Positions 43,366-52,495 of a stretch of DNA of 64,000 nucleotides are shown piece after piece (the stretch's first letter is position 1; the number at the start of each line of letters is the position of its first letter). Made by a program: the position numbers and the translations under genes. The notes under the pieces were generated by a model, which was given only the letters and a program-made list of their open reading frames with translations, ran no database searches and had not been told where the DNA came from. The stretch covers positions 34,798 through 98,797 of the forward strand of contig NZ_JNZO01000029.1 of assembly GCF_000717595.1 (NCBI RefSeq), given 5' to 3'. The DNA is from Streptomyces flavochromogenes (GTDB lineage: Bacteria > Actinomycetota > Actinomycetes > Streptomycetales > Streptomycetaceae).

Positions 43366-44492
43366 GCGGTGTCCCCCTGGTCGCGGGCCCGCAGGGCCAT
43401 CTCGTGCAGCACCTTTCCGGTGGGCACGGGCGCCTGGCGGACCCCGGTCAGCGTCTGGTTGAGGTAGGCGGTGTGGCTCTGGGTCGCGGCGGTGAACTCG
43501 CTCGCCGCGCCCTGCGGCCGGAAACCGTGACGGACCGCGAGCTTGCGCAACTCGGGGTCGGTGGAGAGGAGTTCGCCGAGCGCCCGGCCGTTCTCAGTGA
43601 GCGGTACGAGGGTGTGGTCACTGCTGACCGTGGTGTCCGGGTAGAGGACGACGAGGTCGCCCATCGGCCGGCCCGCCAGGAGCTGGGCGGCGACCTGGGA
43701 CTCGTACACGAGGACGAGCGGGTTGCCGACGCCGCTGATGAAGTCCCGGAAGGGGGCGTCCGAACCGGACTGCTGGGCGCCCTGCACCTGCACGAGCTTG
43801 CGCAGGAGCGGGGCGGTGCGGGTGACGGCCGCCCTGTCGCCCGCGACCCGGCCGCCGTCGGCGACGTAGCTCGCGGCGGCGAGGTAGAGGGCGCCCGAGT
43901 TGGAGGCGACCGGATCGGTGGAGGTGATGAAGAGGGTGCCGCTCAGCTCGGCGTGCCCTGCGGAGCCCTTGAGCTGCTGCCAGGTCCGGTCGGCGCGGGC
44001 CGCCGCGAGATAGGCGCCCATCTTCAGGGTGCCGCTGGTGCCGCGTGGCCCGAGGGTCGCCAGGCCGTTCCCGGCGAGGACCCGGGCGGCGGCGCTGTGC
44101 GCGACGACGACGAGCGGCGAGTAGAAGGGCCGCAGCGGGGCGGTCGTCGCCTTCGTCTTCTGCGCGGCCTTCGCGCGCAGCCCGTCGGCCGGGGCCTTGG
44201 AGGACGGGAAGGCGAAGTCGTAACCGTCGAGGGGCAGTTCCTCCATGTCCCAGGACCCGGAGGTCTCGGTGCCCACGGTGAAGCCCTTCGCGGCGAGGGC
44301 CTTCACCACCTGAGGGTCGGTGAAGAACTCCGCCTTCTCCGACCCGATGACTCCTCGCACGGTCTTCGTTGCCGTGCCCGTGTCCTTGTCGCCGCCCGTC
44401 ACGAGGACGGCGGCCACGCCGCCGAGGAGAAGGACGGCCAGGACGATTCCCAGAATGCGTCTCACGTGGGCAGCGTGCTCACGGAAACCCAC
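43362..44492 (-). CDS. Membrane-anchored solute-binding-like protein
   Basis: A 376-residue protein with an N-terminal anchor (ILGIVLAVLLLGGVAAVLV) and an extracytoplasmic type II binding-protein fold: TVRGVIGSEKAEFFTDP, FITSTDPVASNSGALYLAAASY, NPLVLVYESQVAAQLL. It shares this fold, and the S-NSG-LY/LS motif, with the first half of the VWA protein. The start is uncertain: GTG 44492 has no good site and an internal GTG before the anchor (RRILGI) is an alternative. First gene of the operon. Confidence 0.78.
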   Translation of the reverse strand: MGFREHAAHVRRILGIVLAVLLLGGVAAVLVTGGDKDTGTATKTVRGVIGSEKAEFFTDPQVVKALAAKGFTVGTETSGSWDMEELPLDGYDFAFPSSKAPADGLRAKAAQKTKATTAPLRPFYSPLVVVAHSAAARVLAGNGLATLGPRGTSGTLKMGAYLAAARADRTWQQLKGSAGHAELSGTLFITSTDPVASNSGALYLAAASYVADGGRVAGDRAAVTRTAPLLRKLVQVQGAQQSGSDAPFRDFISGVGNPLVLVYESQVAAQLLAGRPMGDLVVLYPDTTVSSDHTLVPLTENGRALGELLSTDPELRKLAVRHGFRPQGAASEFTAATQSHTAYLNQTLTGVRQAPVPTGKVLHEMALRARDQGDTA

Positions 44493-44651
44493 GTTCCAGG
44501 GGGAGTCGGGTGTACGAGAGGTGAAGGGGCGATCCCGGTACCGAACCGGAGCGTGGACTGCCGTATCCCCGCGGTCTCGGGGTGTGGGAGGGGTGTGGAG
44601 TGAGGGAAGGAGGGGCCGGCGGCGGTACGGGGGTGTGCCGGTGGGTGGCGC

Positions 44652-44683
44652 CCGGTCCGCGCGGTTCGTGCCGCGCGGACCGG
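44652..44683 (-). terminator. Terminator after the MYEPIRT gene
   Basis: A perfect 13-bp stem (44652-44664 and 44671-44683) with a TTCGTG loop, 5 nt past the stop of the minus-strand gene. Confidence 0.82.
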
Positions 44684-44688
44684 GGCCG

Positions 44689-45090
44689 TCAGGGGGTGCC
44701 GGCCGTGGCCAGGGCGGGTTCCCCGGCCAGTGCCGCGGTGTGCGCGTCCATGCGCTCGGCGGCGAGGATCGCGGCGGCGGTGTCGGCCCGGGAGGCGGCG
44801 ACGACCAGGGCGCGGCCCGCGAGGGCGTGGGCCCTGCGGTGCAGGTCCGGAGCGGACGCGCCGCTCAGACCCGCGTGCCGTGCGGGCGGTGCGCCGCGCA
44901 GCCGCGCCACCTGCCGGGCGATGAGTTCGCCGGCCTCGGTGTCGCCGAGCTCGTCGGTGACGGCGAGCAGGGCGGAGAGGTGTCCGGCGAGCTGGATGTC
45001 CAGCTCTTCCTCGCGGGAGCGGTGCGGGTACGCGTCGTGGGCGTCGTCGGCCATCCGGTGGACCGACTTGGTGCGGATCGGTTCGTACAT
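44689..45090 (-). CDS. Conserved streptomycete protein (MYEPIRTKSVH type), unknown function
   Basis: A 133-residue soluble, Ala-rich helical protein beginning MYEPIRTKSVH, followed by HRSREEELDIQLAGHLSALL and ELIARQVARLRG. I recall this start as conserved next to the aminotransferase in other streptomycetes, without known function. AGGAGG lies 7 nt before ATG 45090; an in-frame GTG/ATG upstream at 45120 has none. A hairpin follows the stop. Confidence 0.78.
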   Translation of the reverse strand: MYEPIRTKSVHRMADDAHDAYPHRSREEELDIQLAGHLSALLAVTDELGDTEAGELIARQVARLRGAPPARHAGLSGASAPDLHRRAHALAGRALVVAASRADTAAAILAAERMDAHTAALAGEPALATAGTP

Positions 45091-45168
45091 GGGACGGCCT
45101 CCTGAGTGCTCTGGAACCATCCTAGCTTAGATTCAGTCTAAAGTTGAGTGAGGTCCGGCCATGGCGCG

Positions 45169-46380
45169 CTACGGCTGGCTGTAGCCGTCCAGGAAGCGGC
45201 CGATCCGTGTCACCGCGTCCGCCAGGTCCGCCGCGGCCGGCAGCGTGACGATCCGGAAGTGATCGGGCTCGCGCCAGTTGAAGCCCGTCCCGTGCACCAC
45301 CATGATCTTCTCGGCCCGCAGCAGGTCCAGGACCATCTGCCGGTCGTCCTTGATCTTGTAGACGTTCGGATCGAGCCGCGGGAACAGGTACAGGGCGCCC
45401 TTCGGCTTCACGCACGTCACGCCCGGGATCTGCGTCAGCAGCTCGTACGCCGTGTCCCGCTGCTCCAGGAGCCGCCCGCCCGGCAGCACGAGGTCCTCGA
45501 TCGACTGCCGGCCCTGGAGCGCGGCGGCCACCGCGTGCTGCGCCGGCATGTTCGCGCAGAGGCGCATGTTCGCGAGGATCGTGAGGCCCTCGATGTACGA
45601 GGATGCGTGGTGCTTCGGGCCGCAGACCGCCAGCCAGCCCGAGCGGAAGCCGGCCACCCGGTAGTTCTTGCTCATCCCGTTGAAGGTCAGGACGAGCAGG
45701 TCGGGGGCGATCGCGGCGGTGGGGGTGTGCGTGGCACCGTCGTAGAGGATCTTGTCGTAGATCTCGTCCGAACAGATGACCAGGTTGTGGCGGCGGGCGA
45801 TCTCCGTGAGGGAGCGGAGCATCTCGTCGTCGTAGACGGCGCCCGTCGGATTGTTCGGGTTGATGATCACGATCGCCTTCGTGCGATCGGTGATCTTCCG
45901 CTCGATGTCCGCCAGGTCCGGCATCCAGTCCGCCTGCTCGTCGCAGCGGTAGTGCACGGCCGTACCGCCCGCGAGCGAGACGGACGCCGTCCACAGCGGA
46001 TAGTCCGGTGCGGGGACGAGGACCTCGTCACCGTCGTCCAGCAGCGCCTGCATCGACATCTGGATCAGCTCCGAGACGCCGTTGCCGAGATAGATGTCCT
46101 CGACGGAGAGCGGGATGCCCTTGGTCTCGTAGTGGCTCATCACCGCGCGGCGGGCCGAGAGGAGCCCCTTCGCGTCGCCGTAACCGTGCGCCTCGGAGAG
46201 GTTGCGCAGCACGTCCTCGAGGATGGCGGGCGGGCACTCGAAGCCGAAGGCGGCCGGGTTTCCCGTGTTGAGCTTGAGGATGCGATGACCCGCGGCCTCA
46301 AGCCGCATCGCCTCTTCGAGCACCGGACCCCGGATTTCGTAACAGACGTTGGCGAGCTTCGTGGACTGGATCACCTGCAT
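45169..46380 (-). CDS. alaA: PLP aminotransferase, AlaA-type (alanine transaminase)
   Basis: A 403-residue fold-type I class I/II aminotransferase; AlaA makes alanine from pyruvate and glutamate. Visible motifs are LKLNTGNPAAFGFECPP at the N-terminus, NPNNPTGAVYDDE (PLP ring Asn), SDEIYDKILYDG (Asp/Tyr), the PLP lysine in TFNGMSKNYR and the substrate-binding Arg in a DHFRIVTLP strand. The start at ATG 46380 gives the standard AlaA beginning. It is divergent from the glycan synthase pair. Confidence 0.88.
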   Translation of the reverse strand: MQVIQSTKLANVCYEIRGPVLEEAMRLEAAGHRILKLNTGNPAAFGFECPPAILEDVLRNLSEAHGYGDAKGLLSARRAVMSHYETKGIPLSVEDIYLGNGVSELIQMSMQALLDDGDEVLVPAPDYPLWTASVSLAGGTAVHYRCDEQADWMPDLADIERKITDRTKAIVIINPNNPTGAVYDDEMLRSLTEIARRHNLVICSDEIYDKILYDGATHTPTAAIAPDLLVLTFNGMSKNYRVAGFRSGWLAVCGPKHHASSYIEGLTILANMRLCANMPAQHAVAAALQGRQSIEDLVLPGGRLLEQRDTAYELLTQIPGVTCVKPKGALYLFPRLDPNVYKIKDDRQMVLDLLRAEKIMVVHGTGFNWREPDHFRIVTLPAAADLADAVTRIGRFLDGYSQP

Positions 46381-46525
46381 GCCGAGAGCTTACGGCGGGG
46401 TCGGCCGGGACGCTTCGTGTTTTGGGACACGTCGGACACCGGGTATGTCGACGAAAGCTTCCTGGATCTGTCCGAAATGTGTGTGGACTCGCGCTGTGGT
46501 GTCGTGCTCCCTACACTTCGCGCCC

Positions 46526-47026
46526 ATGAGTCACCAGGACAACAGCGTCTTCGTCGACGCCTCGGGGCGACGCGGCCGCGTGGTGCGGTGGGGCGCTGCA
46601 GGGGTGGGCCTCGCCTGCCTCGGATTCCTCGGCATCGTCGTCGCCGGATCCTTCGGCGCCGGACCCGCGGGAGGGCCGCTGCCCTGGGCGGACGACGAGC
46701 GGCAGGACGCTCCCGCACTCATCCAGCCGGACCCCGCCGCGTCGGGCGACTCCGGTGACTCCGGCACATCCGACGGCGCGCCGGCGAGCTCTTCCACTCC
46801 GCGCGCCACGGTCGACACCTCCGACGCGCCGGCCACACCGACGCCGACGCCCACGAACGGGGCCGCCACCGCGGCCCCGTCGCCCGAAGCCAGCTCCGCC
46901 CCGACCGCGACGACCCCGTCGCCCGAGACCACTCCCGGAGGGGGCGGCTCGGGTGGCGGCGACAGGACCGACTCGGGCCCCGGCAAGGCCGACGAGGCGC
47001 CGGGCGCCACGAAGCGTCCCAAGTGA
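46526..47026 (+). CDS. Single-pass membrane protein with Ser/Thr/Pro-rich exterior
   Basis: A 166-residue protein: short cytosolic start, one helix (about 23-43, WGAAGVGLACLGFLGIVVAG), then a long low-complexity Ala/Thr/Pro/Ser region typical of O-glycosylated stalks, ending with a Gly run and KRPK. There is no catalytic motif. Its stop overlaps the GTG of the glycosyltransferase gene (GTGA), so the two are coupled; a partner or accessory role in glycan export is plausible. Confidence 0.75.
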   Translation: MSHQDNSVFVDASGRRGRVVRWGAAGVGLACLGFLGIVVAGSFGAGPAGGPLPWADDERQDAPALIQPDPAASGDSGDSGTSDGAPASSSTPRATVDTSDAPATPTPTPTNGAATAAPSPEASSAPTATTPSPETTPGGGGSGGGDRTDSGPGKADEAPGATKRPK

Positions 47027-49485
47027 CGGGCGGCGGGTACGACGGTCCCGGGCACGGCGGGAATGGCTACGGAGCTCCCCCGTACGGCGGGAGCTACGAC
47101 GCTCCCGGGTACGGCGGCTCCGGGTACCCCGGGAGCCCCGACACGGGGCAGGTGTACGCATACGACCACGGCCACGGCCACGACCACGGCCACGGCCACG
47201 ACCACGACCACGGCCACGGCCTCGACCGCGGCCGTGGAGACGCGTCCGCCTACACGGACGCGCCGACCGCCGCCCCGGATCCGTACACCTCGTACACCCC
47301 GTACGAGCCGTACACCCCGTACGAGCCGTACACCCCGTATGCCGCTGACGGAGGGTACGAGACCGGCGACGTCCCCGTGCCGCCCGTCACGCCCTCCCCG
47401 CCCTCCCCGCGCGGCGCACCCCGCACGCGGCATGCGCTGCGCCGCGACCCCCGGGCCCACTGGGCCATGCTCTGCCTCCTGCTCCTCGTCGCCGCCACCG
47501 CGCTCGTCTTCGCCGGTTACGGCCGCCACGAGATAGCCGCCACCGCCGAGCCGCGGCCCCACTGCCCCACCGCCCCCGCGACGCGCGGCGAGGGCCCGGT
47601 CGCCCAGGTGGACCGCGACGGCGCCGTACAGAGCGCCACCCCGCCCCAAGGCACCGTGGCCCTCACCTACGACGGCGGGCCGAGCCCGGAGTGGACCCCA
47701 CGCCTCCTCGACGTCCTCGCCGCACGCCACGCGAAGGCGACGTTCTTCCTCACCGGTTCCGAGGCGGCCGCCCATCCCGAGCTCGTCCGCCGCATCGTCT
47801 CCGACGGACACGAGCTCGGATCGCACACGTACACCGACGTCGACCTCGCCCAGGTCTCGGCCACGCGCGCCGACCTGGAGCTCTCCTTCACCCAGAACGC
47901 GCTCGCCGCGAGCACCGGCCTCGGCACCCGCCTGCTGCGGCTGCCCCACACCAGCGGCCTCGCGACGCTCTGCGCCGACCAGTGGGAGGCCGGCCGTCGG
48001 GCCGCCGGGTCCGGCTACGTCCTGGTGGCCGCGGACGGCAAGTCCGTCCTCCAGCTCACCGGCTCCCCCCAGGCCGCCGACGAGACCGAGAAGCTCCTCG
48101 CGCGCCCCGGCAGCACCCGTTACACCACGGTCGGCCAAGCCCTCGGACTCGGCGACACCACATACCGCGTGTCCGTTCTTGCCGAATGGAAGGGCGCCGC
48201 CTTCGTCAAGGCCCAGGATGCGTCCCGGGGCTTCGCCGACGCCATGACCTGGCTGCTTGTCGTCGCCGGTGTCATCACCGCCGTCCGGCTCGCCCTGCTC
48301 CTCGGCGTCGCCCGCATCCACGTCCGTCGCACCCGATTCCGCCGCCGCCGCGGCGCGCCCCGACTGCCGCCCGTCACCGCGCCGGTCTCGATCCTCGTCC
48401 CCGCCTACAACGAGGAGGCCGGGATCGAGGCGACCGTCCGTTCCCTGCTCGCCTCCACGTACGAGGCGATCCAGATCGTCGTCGTCGACGACGGCTCCTC
48501 CGACCGCACCTTCGAGATCGCCGAGTCCATCGACGACCCGCGGGTGTTGGTGGTGCGCCAGCCCAACGCGGGCAAGGCGGCCGCCCTCAACACCGGCCTT
48601 GCCCGTGCCCATCACGACATCGTCGTGATGATCGACGGTGACACCGTCTTCGAGCCGGAAGCGGTCCGCCGCCTCGTCCAGCCCCTCGCCGACCCCCGCG
48701 TCGGCGCGGTCAGCGGCAACACCAAGGTCGGCAACCGGCAGGGCGTCCTCGGCCGGTGGCAGCACCTGGAGTACGTGATCGGCTTCAACCTCGACCGGCG
48801 CATGTACGACGTCCTGGAGTGCATGCCCACCGTCCCCGGTGCCATCGGCGCCTTCCGCAGGGACGCGCTGGCCGGTGTCGGCGGGGTCAGCGAGGACACC
48901 CTCGCCGAGGACACCGACCTCACGATGGCGCTGTGCCGGGCCGGCTGGCGCGTCGTGTACGAGGAGTCCGCCATCGCGTGGACGGAGGCCCCGTCCACGG
49001 TCCGGCAACTCTGGAAGCAGCGCTACCGCTGGTGCTACGGGACCCTCCAGGCGATGTGGAAGCACCGCAGTGCGGTCGTCGAGCGCGGCCAGTCGGGCAA
49101 GCTCGGCCGCCGCGGTCTTCTCTACCTGCTGCTCTTCCAGACGGTGCTGCCCCTGCTCGCCCCGCTGGTCGACGTCTTCGCCGTCTATGGGCTGTTCTTC
49201 CAGGACCCCGGGCAGGCGCTCGGGGTGTGGCTCGGATTCACGGTGGTACAGGTCGGGACGGCCGTCTACGCGCTCCGCCTGGACCGGGAGAGGTTCGAGC
49301 CGATCTGGACACTTCCGCTGCAGATCGTCGTCTACCGCCAGCTGATGTATCTGGTCGTCGTCCAGTCGGTGGTCACCGCCCTTCTCGGCAGCCGGCTGCG
49401 CTGGCACCGGATGCAGCGCACAGGCACGGCCACCGAGACCCTGGAGCGGACCGGCGCCGGATCCGCGGTGCGGCCCGCGGGGTAG
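47023..49485 (+). CDS. Bifunctional-type glycan synthase: degenerate NodB domain fused to GT2
   Basis: An 820-residue membrane protein. An N-terminal tail (1-145) has Gly/Tyr-rich, Asp-His-Gly-rich and PYTPYE repeats. Helix 1 (about 148-168) leads to an extracytoplasmic deacetylase-like domain, helix 2 (about 410-432), then a cytosolic GT2 domain with DDGSSDRT, D538-G-D540, E629-D-T-D632 and Q666-R-Y-R-W670, the processive cellulose/hyaluronan-synthase set, and three or more C-terminal helices. The deacetylase motifs are damaged: TYDGGP instead of TFDDGP (the metal Asp is G218) and SHTYTD instead of SHTxxH (the metal His is D272). Glycan synthesis should work; deacetylation probably not. Confidence 0.87.
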   Translation: MTGGGYDGPGHGGNGYGAPPYGGSYDAPGYGGSGYPGSPDTGQVYAYDHGHGHDHGHGHDHDHGHGLDRGRGDASAYTDAPTAAPDPYTSYTPYEPYTPYEPYTPYAADGGYETGDVPVPPVTPSPPSPRGAPRTRHALRRDPRAHWAMLCLLLLVAATALVFAGYGRHEIAATAEPRPHCPTAPATRGEGPVAQVDRDGAVQSATPPQGTVALTYDGGPSPEWTPRLLDVLAARHAKATFFLTGSEAAAHPELVRRIVSDGHELGSHTYTDVDLAQVSATRADLELSFTQNALAASTGLGTRLLRLPHTSGLATLCADQWEAGRRAAGSGYVLVAADGKSVLQLTGSPQAADETEKLLARPGSTRYTTVGQALGLGDTTYRVSVLAEWKGAAFVKAQDASRGFADAMTWLLVVAGVITAVRLALLLGVARIHVRRTRFRRRRGAPRLPPVTAPVSILVPAYNEEAGIEATVRSLLASTYEAIQIVVVDDGSSDRTFEIAESIDDPRVLVVRQPNAGKAAALNTGLARAHHDIVVMIDGDTVFEPEAVRRLVQPLADPRVGAVSGNTKVGNRQGVLGRWQHLEYVIGFNLDRRMYDVLECMPTVPGAIGAFRRDALAGVGGVSEDTLAEDTDLTMALCRAGWRVVYEESAIAWTEAPSTVRQLWKQRYRWCYGTLQAMWKHRSAVVERGQSGKLGRRGLLYLLLFQTVLPLLAPLVDVFAVYGLFFQDPGQALGVWLGFTVVQVGTAVYALRLDRERFEPIWTLPLQIVVYRQLMYLVVVQSVVTALLGSRLRWHRMQRTGTATETLERTGAGSAVRPAG

Positions 49486-49496
49486 GTTGGCCCGTC

Positions 49497-50927
49497 ATGT
49501 GGGTTCTCAGTGCTTCCGGATGCCGGTGGCTCGGCGCGGCCGGGTCGCTCGCCGTCGCCGTGGGCGGCTGGGCCGCCGGGACGCTGCCGGTGCGCGGCGG
49601 CTGGGGGCTGTGGGAGCCGCGCGGCTCCGCGCTCACCCTCGCCGGCGCGCTCCTCGCGTACCTCGGCCTGACGGTGCTCGTCGCCGCCTGGTGGCGGTAC
49701 GGCGTGCTTCTCGCACGCGGGGCACGGGACGGGGTGCTCGCCACCCTGGCCTGGTGGACCGGGCCGCTGCTCCTCGCCCCGCCGCTCTACAGCAAGGACG
49801 TCTACAGCTACATCGCGCAGGGCGCCATGGTCCTCGAAGGGCACGACGTGTACGGCGGCGGGCCCTCCGTCCTCGGGCCCGGGGACCTCGGGGCGGACGC
49901 GGCCGCGAGCGTCGGCGGGCACTGGACCGACACCCCCGCTCCGTACGGACCCGCCTTCCTGGTCCTGGCGCAGCTGGTCGTGAAACTGACCGGGGGCGAG
50001 ATCGTCCCCGCCGTGCTCGGGATGCGGCTGCTCGCGGTCGGTGCGCTCGCGCTGATCGTCTGGGCCGTACGGGGACTGGGTGGCGGACGCGGGGGGCCCG
50101 ACGGCGCGCTGTGGCTGGCCGCCCTCAACCCGCTGCTGCTCATCCACGTCGTGGGAGGTATGCACAACGACGGCCTGATGATCGGACTCATGCTGGCGGG
50201 CGTGCTGCTCGCCGTGCGGGGCCGGTGGGTGCTCGGGTGCGTCCTCGTGGGTCTCGCGATGATGGTGAAGTCGCCGGCGGCGGTCGCGCTGCTCTTCATC
50301 GGCGTGCTGATCGCGCGGCGGGACGGCGGCGGTGTGCGGGGCCTGGTGAAGGGGCTCGTGCTGCCGGGGCTGGTGGCCGGGGCGGTGGCCGCGGGGGCGA
50401 CGGTGCTCGCCGGGACCGGGTTCGGGTGGCTGCGGACGCAGAGTGTGGCCGGGACGATCCACACGGCGCTGTCCGTGAGCAGTGATCTCGGGCTCGGGCT
50501 GGGGCTGCTCTTCGGGGACGACCCCGACCCGGTCAAGGCGGTCGTGCAGAACCTCGGGCTGCTCGTCGCCGTGGTGGTCATCCTGGGGCTGGGGTGGCGG
50601 GCCTGGCGGGGGCTTCTCGACCCGGTGCTCGGATTGGGCCTGTCGCTCGTCGCGCTCGTCGCGCTGTCGCCGATGGTGCAGCCCTGGTACCTGCTGTGGG
50701 GGACGGCCGTGGTGGCGGCGGTCGCCTGGCGGGGGCGGACGGGGCAGGTGCTTGCGGTGCTCTCGGCGGCGCTGGTGTACGAGACGGCGTTGGACGGGCG
50801 GACGCCCTGGTACGGGTTCGTCGCGGCCGGGGTGGTGCTGGCGCTGGGGCTGGTGTGGATGCGGCGGGACCCGTGGGGCGAAGGGGCGCCGCCGCCCCTT
50901 CGCCCGCTAGCGCGTGCGGCGGACTGA
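49497..50927 (+). CDS. MptB-like polyprenol-phosphomannose alpha-1,6-mannosyltransferase
   Basis: A 476-residue GT-C membrane protein with about 12 helices. The first external loop has APPLYSKDVYSYIAQGAMV (catalytic-type Asp) followed by DTPAPYGPAFLVLAQLV, the pattern of MptA/MptB mannosyltransferases, which use polyprenyl-phosphate mannose outside the membrane. Later MHNDGLMIGLMLAG and MVQPWYLLWG are also family-like. The ATG at 49497 lies 11 nt after the synthase stop, so it may share that transcript. Its 3' end overlaps the convergent D-aminoacylase by 21 nt. Confidence 0.83.
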   Translation: MWVLSASGCRWLGAAGSLAVAVGGWAAGTLPVRGGWGLWEPRGSALTLAGALLAYLGLTVLVAAWWRYGVLLARGARDGVLATLAWWTGPLLLAPPLYSKDVYSYIAQGAMVLEGHDVYGGGPSVLGPGDLGADAAASVGGHWTDTPAPYGPAFLVLAQLVVKLTGGEIVPAVLGMRLLAVGALALIVWAVRGLGGGRGGPDGALWLAALNPLLLIHVVGGMHNDGLMIGLMLAGVLLAVRGRWVLGCVLVGLAMMVKSPAAVALLFIGVLIARRDGGGVRGLVKGLVLPGLVAGAVAAGATVLAGTGFGWLRTQSVAGTIHTALSVSSDLGLGLGLLFGDDPDPVKAVVQNLGLLVAVVVILGLGWRAWRGLLDPVLGLGLSLVALVALSPMVQPWYLLWGTAVVAAVAWRGRTGQVLAVLSAALVYETALDGRTPWYGFVAAGVVLALGLVWMRRDPWGEGAPPPLRPLARAAD

Positions 50928-52484
50928 TCTGCCCGCCAGGGCCGACGTCCGCCTGCCGTCCTCCATCACGAACTCGCCGTCGACCAGGACGTGCGGGATT
51001 CCCGTCGGCAGGGTGCGCGGGGACTCGTACGTCGCTCCCGCTCCGACCGTCTGCGGGTCGAACAGGACCAGATCCGCCCGGTAGCCCTCGCGGATGCGGC
51101 CCCGGTCGGTCAGGCCCAGGCGGGCCGCCGGGCGGGACGTCAGGTGGGCCACGCACTCCTCCAGGGTGAGGACGCCGAGGTCCCGTACGTACCGGCCCAG
51201 GTACTGCGGAAACGTGCCGTACGCGCGCGGGTGCGGCTTCATGCCCTGGAGGATGCCGTCCGAGCCGCCCGTGTGCACCCGGTGCCGCATGATCGTCCGG
51301 ACGTTCTCCTCGTGGCCCACGTGCTGGAGGATCGTCGTGCCGAGCCGGTCCTCCAGGAGGAGGCGGCGGGCCGTCGCCCAGCCGTCCACCCGGCGGCCGA
51401 CCCAGTCCGCGAGCCCCGCCTCCGCCACTCCCGAGATCTCGATCGTGTCCCAGTCCATCGGCACGCCGTGGCAGCCGTCCGAGCCGATGACCTCCAGGTG
51501 GTGCCGGATGCGCTCCGCCGTCTCGTCGTCCCGGAGGCGGGCGAGCACGGCCTCCGGGCCGCCCTCGCTCGCCCAGCTCGGCAGCACGGCCACCAGGGTC
51601 GTACAGCCGGGTGTGTACGGGTACGTGTCGAGGCTGATGTCCGCACCCGCGTCCAGGGCCTCGTCCAGGAGGGCGAGGAGTTCGGGGGCCCTGCCCTCGT
51701 TCACGCCGAAGTTCATCGTGGCGTGGGCGAGGTGGAGGGCGCAGCCCGCCTCCCGGGTGAGCCGCACCATCTCCTCGTACGCCTCCAGGGCGCCGGCCCC
51801 GTACGAGCGGTGGTGCGGGCAGTAGTAGCCGCCGTACCCCGCCACGACCCGGCAGAGCTCCGAGAGCTCGGCGTCCTTCGCGTACATCCCGGGCGTGTAG
51901 GTCAGGCCGGAGGACATGCCGACCGCGCCCTGCTCCATGCCCTCCGCGACCAGCCGGCGCATGTGGTCCAGCTCGGACTCCGTCGCCGGGCGGTCGTCCC
52001 AGCCGACGGCGTACATCCGCACCGTGCCCTGGGGGACCAGATACGCGGCGTTGACGGCGATGCCCCGGTCCAGCCGGTCCAGGTACTCGCCGACCGTGCG
52101 CCAGTCGAAGTCGATGTCGTCGCCGGATCCGTTCCAGCCGGTGATCGCCTTCCGTACCTCGGCGAGCGTACGGTCGTCGACCGGGGCGTACGACAGGCCG
52201 TCCTGGCCCAGGACCTCCAGCGTCACGCCCTGCGCGGCCTTCGCGCTGTGGTCCGGGTCGCGGAGCAGTGCGAGGTCGCTGTGGGCGTGCATGTCGATGA
52301 AGCCGGGGGAGAGGGCCAGACCCTCGGCGTCCACGACGCGGCGGGCGGTGGGGCGCTGGCAGCCGGCCGCCGCGCCCTCCTTGACGATCGCGGCGATCCG
52401 GCCGCCGTCTATCGCCACGTCGGCGCGGTAGGAGGCGCCGCCGGTGCCGTCGACGACCTCCGCGTCGCGGAAGACGAGGTCCAT
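50907..52484 (-). CDS. N-acyl-D-amino-acid deacylase (D-aminoacylase)
   Basis: Hydrolyses N-acyl-D-amino acids to free D-amino acids. The 525-residue amidohydrolase has the metal motif SPGFIDMHAHSDLALL, EQGAVGMSSGLTYTPG, HHRSYG and LHLAHATM (metal ligands), ISLDTYPYTPGCTTL and the late HTGGSDGILQGMKPHPR with the catalytic Asp, all typical of D-aminoacylases. AAGGAG precedes ATG 52484. It is downstream of and probably cotranscribed with the PLP lyase (11-nt gap). The stop is TAG. Confidence 0.9.
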   Translation of the reverse strand: MDLVFRDAEVVDGTGGASYRADVAIDGGRIAAIVKEGAAAGCQRPTARRVVDAEGLALSPGFIDMHAHSDLALLRDPDHSAKAAQGVTLEVLGQDGLSYAPVDDRTLAEVRKAITGWNGSGDDIDFDWRTVGEYLDRLDRGIAVNAAYLVPQGTVRMYAVGWDDRPATESELDHMRRLVAEGMEQGAVGMSSGLTYTPGMYAKDAELSELCRVVAGYGGYYCPHHRSYGAGALEAYEEMVRLTREAGCALHLAHATMNFGVNEGRAPELLALLDEALDAGADISLDTYPYTPGCTTLVAVLPSWASEGGPEAVLARLRDDETAERIRHHLEVIGSDGCHGVPMDWDTIEISGVAEAGLADWVGRRVDGWATARRLLLEDRLGTTILQHVGHEENVRTIMRHRVHTGGSDGILQGMKPHPRAYGTFPQYLGRYVRDLGVLTLEECVAHLTSRPAARLGLTDRGRIREGYRADLVLFDPQTVGAGATYESPRTLPTGIPHVLVDGEFVMEDGRRTSALAGRSVRRTR

Positions 52485-52495
52485 GCCGACTCCTT

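Noticed and set aside
46531..49407. 958-codon antisense frame over the glycan synthase
   Set aside because: The synthase frame has complete GT2 motifs; the antisense frame has none.
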